Source: Myxococcales bacterium
GTDB lineage: Bacteria > Myxococcota_A > Polyangia > Polyangiales > Polyangiaceae
Length of the DNA: 64,000 bases
NCBI GenBank assembly: GCA_016191785.1
Contig: JACPVJ010000188.1
Coordinates: 1-64,000, forward strand
Direction: 5' to 3'
The stretch's first letter is position 1. Each line of letters opens with the position of its first letter. Positions 7,977 to 16,626 of the stretch are shown piece by piece. The notes below the pieces were generated by a model that was given only the letters and a program-made list of their open reading frames with translations, made no database searches and had not been told where the DNA came from. The position numbers and the translations under genes are program-made.

Positions 7977-9047
7977 TCACGGAGCCGGAGGCGCCGGCGG
8001 CGGGGGAGCGCCGGGGCCGACCTTCAGGTTGCAGGTCGTCTCGGCCCAGCCGCCGACGAACTTGCCGCCGGGTCCCGGCGTGTCGAAGTAGTGACCGCCG
8101 AGCACGCCCGCCTCGTGGGCCGCGTGCAGCCACTTGCCCTTGTACTCACCCTCGCCGTACTTGCCGGCGAAGATTCCACGGAAGTGCCCCTGGTCGTCGA
8201 TGTACTTCCCGAAGAACACCTGCTCGCCGTTCTTGCGCTGACCCCAGATCCCCTTCACGTGTCCGATCGGATCGCCCACCGGGTTGGTGACGACGCCGAT
8301 CATCCGGCCGCGGTGCGGCGCGACGCGCAGCCACTTGCCGCCGAGCATGCCGAACTGGCAGACGTCGACCGGCTTGGCCATCGCGATCCCCACGAAGCGG
8401 TTGCCCGCCTCGTCGACTGGCACGCTCTCGGGGCCGCCCACCAGATCACCGATCGGCGCCTGATAGACGATGCCGGTCTTGTTCTCGTAGGTCAGGACCA
8501 GCGGCTCTTTCGAGAGCGGATCGGGGTCCAGCACCGTCAACCGCAGGCCGTCGTTGTGGGGCAGGGTGACGCTGGTGAACGCGACCTCTCGAGGGCTCTT
8601 GCGCGGCAAGAGCTGGTCGCCCTTGTCCTCGAAGCGGATCGTGCGCCGCACCAGCATCGCGCCGCGGCTGATGCTGATCTTGCCGCTCCAGTTGTAGGGC
8701 GTCTTGTTCTCGAGGTTCCCGGGGATCTGCCCCCACATCAGCGCGACCTCGATCTTGGCGGCATCGGGCTTCTGGGACAGCTGCACCACCTCGGGCGCGC
8801 TTTCGAGCTCGTCGGTGACGGGCGTCTCGGGATCGACCGCCTCGGTGAAGAGCGACTCGCTCGCGAACATCGGAGCCTCGTCGGCCTCTTCGAGGCCACC
8901 GTTGTCGAGCTCGAGCGCTTCGGCGATCTCTCCGGCCTCCGGACTCTCGTCTTGATCGTCGCGGGCAGCCCCACAGCCGACGGCGAGGGCCGCCGCGAAG
9001 ATGCCGAGGACCATTGCCGAAGTGTTCGTGATGCGTCGCGTGCTCAT
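7977..9047 (-). CDS. Lipoprotein with Gly-aromatic repeats
   Basis: 356 residues. The ATG at 9047 has AGGA eight bases upstream; the nearby ATG at 9056 overlaps that site and is less likely. The signal peptide ends in AVGC (about Cys24), followed by an acidic linker. The centre (about 110-230) is beta-rich with no recognised family. The C-terminal part contains repeated motifs of the form G-x-W/Y-G plus K-Y (KGIWGQR, FFGKYIDD, FAGKYGEG, YKGKWLHA), which suggest a short beta-repeat structure. A candidate sigma54 promoter lies 56-71 bases before the start, and a strong terminator follows the stop, so it is probably monocistronic. Function unknown. Confidence 0.82.
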   Translation of the reverse strand: MSTRRITNTSAMVLGIFAAALAVGCGAARDDQDESPEAGEIAEALELDNGGLEEADEAPMFASESLFTEAVDPETPVTDELESAPEVVQLSQKPDAAKIEVALMWGQIPGNLENKTPYNWSGKISISRGAMLVRRTIRFEDKGDQLLPRKSPREVAFTSVTLPHNDGLRLTVLDPDPLSKEPLVLTYENKTGIVYQAPIGDLVGGPESVPVDEAGNRFVGIAMAKPVDVCQFGMLGGKWLRVAPHRGRMIGVVTNPVGDPIGHVKGIWGQRKNGEQVFFGKYIDDQGHFRGIFAGKYGEGEYKGKWLHAAHEAGVLGGHYFDTPGPGGKFVGGWAETTCNLKVGPGAPPPPAPPAP

Positions 9048-9102
9048 GGCTTCCATCCTTTCGAGGAGCCCCGTTGGTTTCGTCGGGCTCACCCGGAGGC
9101 TT

Positions 9103-9118
9103 TGCAGGAAGGCTGCCA
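9103..9118 (-). promoter_or_regulatory. Candidate sigma54 (-24/-12) promoter
   Basis: On the minus strand this reads TGGCAGCCTTCCTGCA, matching the RpoN consensus TGGCAcg-N4-TTGCa at most positions, with GG and GC at the required 10-base separation. Transcription would begin near 9092, leaving about 45 bases of leader before the lipoprotein start at 9047. The rest of the 9048-9326 gap shows nothing else I can assign except a -10-like TACGTT at 9314 for the plus-strand gene. Confidence 0.45.
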
Positions 9119-9326
9119 AGGTGGGCGACGCGGAATCGTTGGGGTTTTCTCTCGGCCCGTGGGTGGAGTCGCTACAGCCCCCGCGGGAAGGTGTTGGCAC
9201 CAGCCCTACAGGTCGCGACAGAGCGCGCTGCTCACGCGCGGGGGCCCAGCCGACCCTCGCCGGGCGGTCAGATGTCAGCACCTGCTGACTCGCGCCCGCG
9301 CCCGCGCGGACGCTACGTTGGAGCGA

Positions 9327-10874
9327 ATGCCTGCGGACACTCGCGTGGTTCACCCTTGCTCACTCAACCGCAAGCAATGCTGGGTGGTGTTGCTCTCGGC
9401 TCTGTTGCTCCTCCATTGCTCGGCGGAACGTGACGACGCCACGCCGGGCGGGCGAGGATCCATCGCCGGCGTCGTCACGGCGAAAGACGGGCAGCCCTTG
9501 TCGGGGGTCTTCGTCTCAGCCTACGGCGGCAGCGCGACGTCGGACGCGGCAGGACGCTTCCAGATCGACGGCTTGGCTCTTCCGCCGGACCGCGCCGTCG
9601 CCACGCTCCAGAAGGACGGGTACTTCGGGCTCTCCGTTGGAACGAGACCAGCGCCGGCGGGCGAAGCGACCAATATCCGCGCGGTGCTCTTGCCCCGCGA
9701 GCTGGTCGGGGAAATCCAGGACTCGTCCGGGGGAAAGGCGACCAACGGACAAGTCTCGATCGAGACCCAACCACTCACGTTCGTCGACGCGACCGGGCAG
9801 CCAGCGGCGCGCGCTCGAGTGTTCGCGGCGTACTTCGACCCCGAGAGCGATACGTTTGGCTCCGAGATGCCTGGTGGAGACTTCGCCGCCGACAACGCGA
9901 AAGGTGAGGACGGCGTGCTCGAATCCTTCGGCGCGGCGGTCATCGAAGCGGAAACAGAGTCGGGCGAGCCGCTTTCATTGGCCAAGGAGGCGATCACGTG
10001 CATCAAGATCCCCGCCACCATGAAGGACAGCGCGCCTGCGCAGATCGCCGTGTGGAGCCTCGCGCCAGGTGGCCGGTGGAAAGAGATCGGTGTGGCGGAC
10101 CGTGTCGATGGACAGTACTGCTTCACCAACGGAACGCTGGGCCCGGTGAACTGCGACCTGTTTTCTCGAACTGCGGTGCTGAGCGGAAGGGTGTGCGACG
10201 AGGCTGGCGCGCCGCGCGGCAACATCCGGGTCGACGTCGGTCAGATCTCGACGATGACGGCGGGGGACGGCAGTTACTCGGTGGCAATCCCCGCGGGAGA
10301 ACAGGTCGCCGTCGCGTCCGAGTACGGGAGCGACATCCTCTGCAAGGTGGGCGCAGGCGAGGCCATCACCCTCGACCTGGGCGCGTGCGCGAACGCGAAG
10401 AAGGGCGACGGGAAGTGCCAACCCGCGATCGACCCCGGCGTCGTCTGGAAAGACGCGAGCGGACGTTCGTGGCAGACGCCGTCCAAGGAGGACTCGATGC
10501 GCGATTGGTTTACCCTTCAAGAGGCGAAGGCCTACTGCGCGAACCTGAATCTAGAGGGAACGGGTTGGAGTCTGCCCACGCTGGACGACCTGCGCTCGAT
10601 CATCGTCGGGTGCCCAGAAACCCAGACGGGTGCGCCGCTGTGTTCGATCGAGGAGGCCGGGGCGGGCGCGTGCACGTGCTCGTACGTGCCGGCCGGCCCG
10701 GCAGCGAACGGCTGCTACTGGCAGTCGGTGTTGGACGGATACGACTGCGACTACCGGGATTTCTGGTCGGCCACACCCGCAGACGGTACGCGCGCCTGGT
10801 CCGTCGAGTTCCGGCGGGCGGCGCTGTACCCGGACGCTACTACGCATCAAAACAGCGTCATGTGTGTGCGCTGA
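9327..10874 (+). CDS. Lipoprotein with carboxypeptidase-regulatory-like and DUF1566-like domains
   Basis: 515 residues. Start 9327 has GGAG just upstream, and a TACGTT hexamer seven bases before the ATG. A long n-region leads to a signal core ending LLLHC (about Cys31). Two carboxypeptidase-regulatory-like (transthyretin-type) domains follow: about 45-110 (GSIAGVVTAKDG...GRFQIDGL) and about 285-340 (LSGRVCDEAG...GSYSVAIPAG). The C-terminal about 130 residues resemble the DUF1566/Lcl C-terminal domain: VWKDASGRSW, LQEAKAYC, GWSLPTLDDLRSI, DFWSATP, and a terminal SVMCVR. Such proteins are usually surface-exposed. The gene stands alone between two oppositely oriented units. Its ligand is unknown. 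Confidence 0.87.
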   Translation: MPADTRVVHPCSLNRKQCWVVLLSALLLLHCSAERDDATPGGRGSIAGVVTAKDGQPLSGVFVSAYGGSATSDAAGRFQIDGLALPPDRAVATLQKDGYFGLSVGTRPAPAGEATNIRAVLLPRELVGEIQDSSGGKATNGQVSIETQPLTFVDATGQPAARARVFAAYFDPESDTFGSEMPGGDFAADNAKGEDGVLESFGAAVIEAETESGEPLSLAKEAITCIKIPATMKDSAPAQIAVWSLAPGGRWKEIGVADRVDGQYCFTNGTLGPVNCDLFSRTAVLSGRVCDEAGAPRGNIRVDVGQISTMTAGDGSYSVAIPAGEQVAVASEYGSDILCKVGAGEAITLDLGACANAKKGDGKCQPAIDPGVVWKDASGRSWQTPSKEDSMRDWFTLQEAKAYCANLNLEGTGWSLPTLDDLRSIIVGCPETQTGAPLCSIEEAGAGACTCSYVPAGPAANGCYWQSVLDGYDCDYRDFWSATPADGTRAWSVEFRRAALYPDATTHQNSVMCVR

Positions 10875-10943
10875 GCGACGACGAGGATTCGCACCCTGTC
10901 TGCTCGCACAGGAGCCGGGCCGGTGCGTTCCGGGAGTACCCGA

Positions 10944-12257
10944 TCAACGACAAAGCGCCTTCCACACGCCCAGGTCGGGGACGGGGTTCGCCTCGGTGGA
11001 GCCCGACTCGCCGTTGCCCAGCTGGCCGTAGTCGTTGCGGCCCCAGCAGTGGATGCGGCCAGTCACGCTGCGGGCGCAGCTGTGCTCGCGCCCGGCGCTG
11101 ACCCGCTCGGTCGCTTCGGGCAGATCCACGATCACCGGGCCCGACGGCTTCACGCCGGGCTCGGCCCGCGGCCCCAGCTGCCCGTACAGGTTCGAGCCCC
11201 AACAGCTCACGCGGCCGTCGCCGAGCACGGCGCAGGTATGGGCGTAACCCGCGGCCAGCGACGTCGCGTCGCCTTCGAGCGCGACCTTGGTGGGCGCCGG
11301 AGTCCACGGACCCGGGGCGCCGAGCTGCGCTTGGTCGTTGTTGCCCCAGCAGGCCACGACGCCGTTCATCAGCGCGCAGGTGTGCGCCGCGCCGACGGCC
11401 ACGTGCTGCGCAATGACTTGCGTCGGCGCCGGCGTCTCTTGGTTCTGTCCCGGCGGGGTTCCGAGCTGCCCGACCTCGTTGTTGCCCCAGCAGTGCAGCT
11501 TGCCCACCGCGGGGACCGCGCAGGTGTGCGCGAGCCCCACGCCCAGCTCCAGGATGTCGGCCTTCCACTCGACGGGCGAGGGCACGTTGACGCCGAGGAG
11601 GGGACACGACCCCGAGCCGAGCTGCCCGCTCTTGCAAAGCCCCCAACAGCGCGCGCCCCACGAACCCAGCGCGCAACTGTGGGCGATGCCCGCGACCACC
11701 GCCACCGCCGGCTGCGCTTGCGGCGTGGCCAAGGGCAGCTCGACCGGACCGGGCTCTTTCGCGCCCCCCACGCCGAGCTGCAGCCCCTGGTTCGAGCCCC
11801 AGCACCAGACCGAGCCCTCGGGGCTCTTCACCGCGCAGGTGTGGTCTTCCCCCGCGGACACGTACGCCGCCGGCTGCACGCTCGGATCGACCTCGACCGG
11901 CGAGGCATAGCTCTGGGTCGCGGTCTTGCCGTTTCCCAGCTGTCCGTCGCGGGCGTCGCCCCAGCAGCGAAGGCTGCCGTCGCTGCGGAGCGCGCACGAG
12001 TGGAACTGCCCGAGCGCGAGCTGAGTCACGCACTCGGGCACGCACGCGTTGGCCCTGTCGCTCGGCGCGTTCGCGCCATAGCGGCGCTTGGTGCCGGCGC
12101 ACTCGTCGTCGGCAAAGCTGCAATACCCGCTGGCCTCGCACAGGCCCTGCTCGCTGCCCTTCACGCACGCCTGGTCGTCGTCGCAGCGGAACGGCAGGTC
12201 GTCGATGCTGCACGCGGGCACCAGCACCAGCAGCGCTGCGAGTCGGAGCCTTCGCAT
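10944..12257 (-). CDS. RCC1-repeat beta-propeller lipoprotein
   Basis: 437 residues with lipobox VPAC (Cys16). A short Cys-rich segment (about 17-60) precedes seven RCC1-type repeats, each with the core H-[ST]-C-A ... C-W-G ... GQLG, enough to close a seven-bladed propeller. Every blade carries two matched cysteines, which suggests one disulfide per blade and fits an extracytoplasmic location. It is the last gene of the four-gene operon with the FHA activator, kinase and TPR protein; its ATG overlaps the stop of the TPR gene by one base (TGATG). A ligand-binding or sensor role for the operon is an inference from context. Confidence 0.92.
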   Translation of the reverse strand: MRRLRLAALLVLVPACSIDDLPFRCDDDQACVKGSEQGLCEASGYCSFADDECAGTKRRYGANAPSDRANACVPECVTQLALGQFHSCALRSDGSLRCWGDARDGQLGNGKTATQSYASPVEVDPSVQPAAYVSAGEDHTCAVKSPEGSVWCWGSNQGLQLGVGGAKEPGPVELPLATPQAQPAVAVVAGIAHSCALGSWGARCWGLCKSGQLGSGSCPLLGVNVPSPVEWKADILELGVGLAHTCAVPAVGKLHCWGNNEVGQLGTPPGQNQETPAPTQVIAQHVAVGAAHTCALMNGVVACWGNNDQAQLGAPGPWTPAPTKVALEGDATSLAAGYAHTCAVLGDGRVSCWGSNLYGQLGPRAEPGVKPSGPVIVDLPEATERVSAGREHSCARSVTGRIHCWGRNDYGQLGNGESGSTEANPVPDLGVWKALCR

Positions 12258-13057
12258 CAGAACGCCCGCCCGAAGCTCACCCCCGCGTGCGCGGGTCCGA
12301 GCGAGAGGCCCACCCGCGGGCCCGCTGGCTCGCGGAGCGTGTAACGCAAGACCGCCCCGCCGATCAGGGCCAGCCCGCCGGCGCCGACGATCACGCCGGT
12401 GGTGCGCTGCCGCTCGGCGCGCTCGAGTCGGGCCTGGTGCTCTGCGTAGTTGTCACTGCCCGGTGCGGCGCCCGCGTCTTCGGCGGTGGACTCATTTCCG
12501 TACGACGAGAGCAAGAAGAACCCGCCCACGCCCGTGGCGACGAGGCCGCTGCCGAGCAGCACGTCGCCCAGCACGTCCGAGTACCAGGGCGACGCCTCGA
12601 CCGGTGGCGCGGGTCGCTTCGGCAGAGGCCCGGGCGGAGCGGACTGCGGTGCGGCGGCAACCGCCGCGGGCGCGGGCGCGAGCGTTGGTGCAGGCGCCGG
12701 CGCGGGCGCTCTTGCTGCCAGCTCGTCCTTGCACTTGGCGAGGTTCGCCCGGGCGGCGGCCTCGCGCTCGGGTTCGGGCCCGGTGGACAGAAAGGCCTCG
12801 TAGTGCCCTACGGCCTCGGCGCACTTGCCGCCGAGTCGCTCGGCCTGGGCCCGCGCGTACATGAGCTCGGGCTTGGGGTCGATGGCGTAGCCCTTCTCCA
12901 GCTCGGCGATGGCCCCGGCGTAGTCCTTCTGCGCGTACAGCTCGAGGCCCCGATCGAGGTGGGCCTTGGCCTTGGGGTCGATGGCACTCCCCCCGGCGTG
13001 CGCCGCGCCGGCCGTCAGCAAGAGGGCGAAGGCGAGAGCGAACCGAGCACGCGACAC
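12257..13057 (-). CDS. Exported TPR protein with Pro-Ala linker and C-terminal membrane segments
   Basis: 266 residues with a signal peptide (MSRARFALAF..., cleavage after AHA). Residues about 28-115 form two to three TPR-like helical pairs. An Ala-Pro-rich linker (about 115-165) leads to two hydrophobic segments, one about 180-200 (VLLGSGLVATGVGGFFLLS) and one about 228-245 (VIVGAGGLALIGGAVL). This TPR-linker-paired-TM arrangement is recurrent in myxobacterial proteins encoded beside Ser/Thr kinases. It lies 12 bases behind the kinase gene and is translationally coupled to the RCC1 lipoprotein. It probably acts in the envelope as an adaptor; no enzymatic motif is visible. Confidence 0.87.
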   Translation of the reverse strand: MSRARFALAFALLLTAGAAHAGGSAIDPKAKAHLDRGLELYAQKDYAGAIAELEKGYAIDPKPELMYARAQAERLGGKCAEAVGHYEAFLSTGPEPEREAAARANLAKCKDELAARAPAPAPAPTLAPAPAAVAAAPQSAPPGPLPKRPAPPVEASPWYSDVLGDVLLGSGLVATGVGGFFLLSSYGNESTAEDAGAAPGSDNYAEHQARLERAERQRTTGVIVGAGGLALIGGAVLRYTLREPAGPRVGLSLGPAHAGVSFGRAF

Positions 13058-13069
13058 GCGCGGGTCATG

Positions 13070-14488
13070 TCACGGCGGCAGCGGCGAGTCGAGATCCCAC
13101 TTCTTGCCCGAAGGCGCCGCGCTGGGCGCAGGGCGCGTGCTCGACGGCTGAGACCGGGGCGGCGGCTCGCCCTTTCGCACCGGCGGCGGCGCGATCGAGG
13201 CCGAGGGCGACGGTGCGAAAACCGGCGCGGCCGACGCCACGGGCTCGCGGGTCGGGCTCGGCGGAGCGACGCTCGGGTCGGTGGTGCTGGGCGTGGTGGC
13301 CGGGGGCGGCGGGCTGGCGGTGAGCGCGCGCCACGACAGCGCGGCGGCGACCACCAGCGCCACCATCACGCCAAAGAGCCAGGTCCGCGAGCGCTCGATG
13401 GGCAGGCCCACGCTGGTGGTCACGACCGGATCGGCGGCAGCGCGGAGCGGCGTGATCGGTCGGGTCTCGTCGCTCTTGGGCGGCGGCGTCGCGTGGGTGG
13501 CGGCAGCGGGGAGCGGCGGCAGCGCGAACAGATCCGCGGTGTCTTCGCGCTCGCCGAACAGCTCGCGCATGAAGCTGCCCAGGGTCGCGCTCGAGCTCGC
13601 GAGCTGCTCGGTCCGCGCGAACTCGTCCAGCGCCGAACGCAGCTCGCCCGCGGTCGCAAAGCGATCGTCGGGCTTGCGGCTCATCGCCTTCATCACGATC
13701 TGCTCGAGCTCGGGGGGGTAGCCCTCGCGTCGCTCGCTGGGCAGCGGCGGCGACTCGTTGACCAGCTTGAAGAGCACGGCAAAGTCGTTGGGCGCCGAGT
13801 ACGGCCGGCGACCCGTCGTCAGCTCGTAGAGCAACACCCCCAGGCTGAACACATCGCTGCGCCGGTCCACGTCGTGACCCTGCGCTTGCTCGGGCGACAT
13901 GTAGAACACCGTGCCCTTGACCGCGCCCGTCTCGGTCTCGGTGACGCGCACGGCCGCCTTGGCGATGCCGAAGTCGACGATCTTGACCGCGCCCTCGTAG
14001 GTGATCATCACGTTGTTCGGCGAGACGTCGCGGTGCACGGCGCCGATCGGTTGGCCATCTCGGCCCTTCTTGTCGTGGGCGTAGTGCAGGCCGGCCGCCA
14101 CCTCTTTCACGATGTGCAGCGCCAGCGAGAGGGTCAGGCCACGCTTCTTGCTGCGACACCCCGCGAGCACGCTGGTCAGATCGCGCCCGTGCACGAACTC
14201 CATCGTGAAGAAGTAGCTGTCGCCGATCCGGTCGACCTCGTACACCTGCACCACGTTCGGGTGATTCAGGCTGGCGGTCAGGCGGGCCTCGTCCAGGAAC
14301 ATGTCGACGAACTTCTGATCGCTGCCCAGGCTGGGGCGGATCCGCTTGAGCACCACCGCCTTCTCGAAGCCAGCGAGCCCGCTCGAGCGCGCCAGATAGA
14401 TCTCGGCCATGCCGCCCACTGCGAGCTGTCGAATCACCTGGTACTTCCCGAGCAAGGTGCCCGGGGCGAGGGGGGTGTCGGCGATCAC
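13070..14488 (-). CDS. Membrane-anchored Ser/Thr protein kinase
   Basis: 472 residues. The kinase domain covers about 15-290: Gly loop QLAVGGMAEIY, Lys48, catalytic loop VHRDVSPNN at 151-159 (the HRDVSPxN variant common in myxobacterial kinases), DFG at 172-174 and MSPEQ. A linker leads to one membrane segment at about 369-388, then a Pro/Ser-rich extracytoplasmic tail without a recognised sensor domain. The kinase should therefore face the cytoplasm. It sits nine bases behind the FHA-sigma54 activator gene and 12 before the TPR gene. The FHA neighbour, which would bind phospho-Thr, makes autophosphorylated kinase or its product the likely activator input; this is inference. Confidence 0.94.
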   Translation of the reverse strand: MIADTPLAPGTLLGKYQVIRQLAVGGMAEIYLARSSGLAGFEKAVVLKRIRPSLGSDQKFVDMFLDEARLTASLNHPNVVQVYEVDRIGDSYFFTMEFVHGRDLTSVLAGCRSKKRGLTLSLALHIVKEVAAGLHYAHDKKGRDGQPIGAVHRDVSPNNVMITYEGAVKIVDFGIAKAAVRVTETETGAVKGTVFYMSPEQAQGHDVDRRSDVFSLGVLLYELTTGRRPYSAPNDFAVLFKLVNESPPLPSERREGYPPELEQIVMKAMSRKPDDRFATAGELRSALDEFARTEQLASSSATLGSFMRELFGEREDTADLFALPPLPAAATHATPPPKSDETRPITPLRAAADPVVTTSVGLPIERSRTWLFGVMVALVVAAALSWRALTASPPPPATTPSTTDPSVAPPSPTREPVASAAPVFAPSPSASIAPPPVRKGEPPPRSQPSSTRPAPSAAPSGKKWDLDSPLPP

Positions 14489-14497
14489 GGCGCGCGC

Positions 14498-15856
14498 TCA
14501 GCTCCGAAGGCCATGCCGGTGAAGCAGCTTGTAGAGGTACACGCGGTCCATGCCCGCCTCGCGCGCGGCCTTGGACACGTTGCCGCCATGCAGCGCCAAG
14601 AGCCCCTCGAGGTAGCGCCGCTCGAACTCGTCGAGCAAGAGCCGCTTGGCCTCGCTGTAAGAGCGACGTGGGTCGATGGCGAAGCCGCTCGGCCCCGTCT
14701 CGTCGGCCTCCGACACCGAGAGCGGCTGCTGCAGCACGACGCAGCGCTCCAGGTGATTTCTGAGCTCGCGCACGTTGCCGGGCCAGGCCGCCCGCGCGAG
14801 CTGTGCGAGGAAGTCCGGGGCCCGGAGCGGGGCGGCCGCTACCGGATCGAGGCCCATCGCGCCGATGAAGTGCTCGACCAGGACCGGCACGTCGTCCAGG
14901 CGCTCGCGGAGCGAGGGCAGGGGGATCTGGACGACGGCCAGGCGAAAGTAGAGGTCCGAGCGGAACGCGCCGGAGTTCACCTGGGCGCGCAGGTCCCGGT
15001 TGGTCGCCGCGACCACGCGCACGTTCACCGGTCGGTATTGGTTCTGGCCCAGGCGGCGGATCTCGCGGCGCTCGAGCACGCGCAAGAGCTTGGGCTGCAG
15101 ATCCGGGGGCAGCTCGCCGATCTCGTCCAGGAACACCGTGCCCCGGTCGGCTTCTTCGAAGGCGCCGATGCGTCGGGCGCTGGCGCCGGTGAACGCGCCC
15201 CGCTCGTGGCCGAACAGCTCGCTCTCGAGCAGCGCGGCGGGCATCGCGCTGCAGTCGACCACGATGAACGGCGCCTCGGCGCGGGGGCTCGACCGGTGGA
15301 TCGACTCGGCGGCGCCTTCTTTTCCGGTGCCGGTCTCGCCCTCGATCAGCACGGTGGCGTCGCTCTCGGCGGCGCGCTCGAGCAAGGCGAAAGCGGCGCG
15401 CATCGCCACGCTCGCGCCGACCAGCGTACCGAACTGGGTTCGGCTCGAGATCGGCAGCACGTTCTGCTCCGCGGCCAGGTGAAAGCGCAGGGTGCTGTGC
15501 CCGATCTTGATCAGGCTCCCCTCGCGCAGCCCCGCCTTGATCACCGGGACACCGTCGAGCTCGGTGCCGTTCGAGCTGTCCTGGTCCACCAGCCAGTGGC
15601 CCCGGGCGTCGGCCCGCACCTCGCAGTGGAAGCGGGAAACCGCGGCATCCTCCAGCACCAGGTCGTTCGAGGCGTGGGAGCCGATGGAGCACCGGTCGGC
15701 GCTCGAAGCGACGCTCTTGCCGGTGGCAGGGCCGGCCACTCCGACCACGCGGAAGCGCCGGACGGCGCTCGGCTTGCCCCGAACGCCGATCAGCTCGGTC
15801 GCCGGGCGCCGGCTGTCCACCAGCTCCGAGACGTCGATTTCGTCGTCGAGGCCCAC
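14498..15856 (-). CDS. FHA-domain sigma54-dependent transcriptional activator
   Basis: 452 residues from the GTG at 15856, the last start before the divergent gene. Domains in order: FHA phospho-Thr-binding domain about 35-125 ([30 protein letters not shown]); AAA+ sigma54-interaction domain about 146-370 with Walker A GETGTGKE at 173-180, an intact GAFTGA loop at 220-225 and Walker B VFLDEI at 241-246; and a Fis-type helix-turn-helix at the C-terminus ([21 protein letters not shown]). No receiver domain, so control should come through the FHA domain. This is the first gene of the operon with kinase, TPR and RCC1 proteins. TAGCTT lies seven bases before the start. The candidate sigma54 site at 9103-9118 is one possible target. 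Confidence 0.95.
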   Translation of the reverse strand: MGLDDEIDVSELVDSRRPATELIGVRGKPSAVRRFRVVGVAGPATGKSVASSADRCSIGSHASNDLVLEDAAVSRFHCEVRADARGHWLVDQDSSNGTELDGVPVIKAGLREGSLIKIGHSTLRFHLAAEQNVLPISSRTQFGTLVGASVAMRAAFALLERAAESDATVLIEGETGTGKEGAAESIHRSSPRAEAPFIVVDCSAMPAALLESELFGHERGAFTGASARRIGAFEEADRGTVFLDEIGELPPDLQPKLLRVLERREIRRLGQNQYRPVNVRVVAATNRDLRAQVNSGAFRSDLYFRLAVVQIPLPSLRERLDDVPVLVEHFIGAMGLDPVAAAPLRAPDFLAQLARAAWPGNVRELRNHLERCVVLQQPLSVSEADETGPSGFAIDPRRSYSEAKRLLLDEFERRYLEGLLALHGGNVSKAAREAGMDRVYLYKLLHRHGLRS

Positions 15857-15863
15857 GGCCCGG

Positions 15864-15905
15864 AAGCTACCACGCCTCCCCCGAGCCGCGCCCTCGGGGT
15901 ATCGT
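15864..15905. promoter_or_regulatory. Divergent -10-like elements between activator and membrane protein genes
   Basis: The 57-base gap holds a minus-strand TAGCTT (15864-15869), seven bases before the activator GTG, and a plus-strand TATCGT (15900-15905), eight bases before the membrane-protein GTG. At those distances transcription would begin at or next to the start codons. No convincing -35 boxes are visible. Confidence 0.45.
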
Positions 15906-15913
15906 GCGGGGCT

Positions 15914-16540
15914 GTGTCGTGGCCGTTCCGCCTGTACCTGGGACTCTGGGCGACGGTCACGGTCGTCGCCGTGCTGGTCGCGGTTCGCCGGCGGCGGACG
16001 CTTCCGCTCGTGTCGCGTGCCTATGCTCGTGGCCTGACGCGACCCTGGAAGCTGGTCACCTTCACGCTCGCCGCCGGCTTCTTCGTGGTGATCGCGCCGT
16101 ACAGCGGTGACCCGACCTGGGACGCCGTGGACGCAGCCATGATGAGCGTGCTGACCTATTTGACCGCGCCCTTCAGCGTCGGCACGCTCTACCGTGCGCT
16201 CCGTGGCGGCGCTCGAGCTGGGGACGTGTTCGTGGCCGTGGTCGCGTGGCTCTTCTCGGCGAGCTGGTGCTACGACGGCTGGCTGGTGTTCCGCGACGGC
16301 CGATACCCCCCGACCTGGGCGTCGAACATCCTCGCGTCGAGCATCCTCTACTTGTCGGCCGGGCTGTTCTGGAGCGCGGCCCACGCCCCCGACCGTGGCG
16401 TGGTCTTCGCCTTCATGCTCGACGGGTGGCCCGCGCATGAAGAGGTCTCGAGCAGGCGGGTGTTCTGGGTGGCGGCCGCCTTCGCGCTGCTGGTGGCAGC
16501 GATGATGGCGCCCTTCATCGCCAACGCCCTCGGGTTCTAG
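15914..16540 (+). CDS. Multi-pass membrane protein
   Basis: 208 residues from the GTG at 15914, which has GCGGGG a few bases upstream. There are five to six predicted membrane segments, for example about 8-24, 47-64, 74-95, 102-119, 131-149 and 181-204, with a charged loop RRRRTLP after the first. I see no catalytic motif and do not recognise the family. It is divergent from the FHA activator gene and shares its short control region. The long plus-strand reading frame that runs upstream through the kinase operon is not used: its first part is antisense shadow. Confidence 0.8.
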   Translation: MSWPFRLYLGLWATVTVVAVLVAVRRRRTLPLVSRAYARGLTRPWKLVTFTLAAGFFVVIAPYSGDPTWDAVDAAMMSVLTYLTAPFSVGTLYRALRGGARAGDVFVAVVAWLFSASWCYDGWLVFRDGRYPPTWASNILASSILYLSAGLFWSAAHAPDRGVVFAFMLDGWPAHEEVSSRRVFWVAAAFALLVAAMMAPFIANALGF

Positions 16541-16559
16541 GGGGGCACGGCCCACCCCC

Positions 16560-16571
16560 GCGAAATCTTCC
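16560..16571 (+). promoter_or_regulatory. GCGAAATCTTCC motif, copy 1
   Basis: A 12-base sequence in the gap before the MYXO-CTERM gene recurs exactly at 20225-20236 before the PEGA gene. It is AT-richer than its surroundings and is followed within 20 bases by a T or A run in both places. Confidence 0.3.
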
Positions 16572-16626
16572 CACCCGGCCAACTTTTTGGTAGTCAGATG
16601 TAGGCAAGGGTGGTAAACCTACCTCC

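Noticed and set aside
12287-15913. Plus-strand open frame through the kinase and activator genes, joined to the membrane-protein gene
   Set aside because: Only the last 208 codons look like protein. The rest is the antisense of the kinase, TPR and activator genes.
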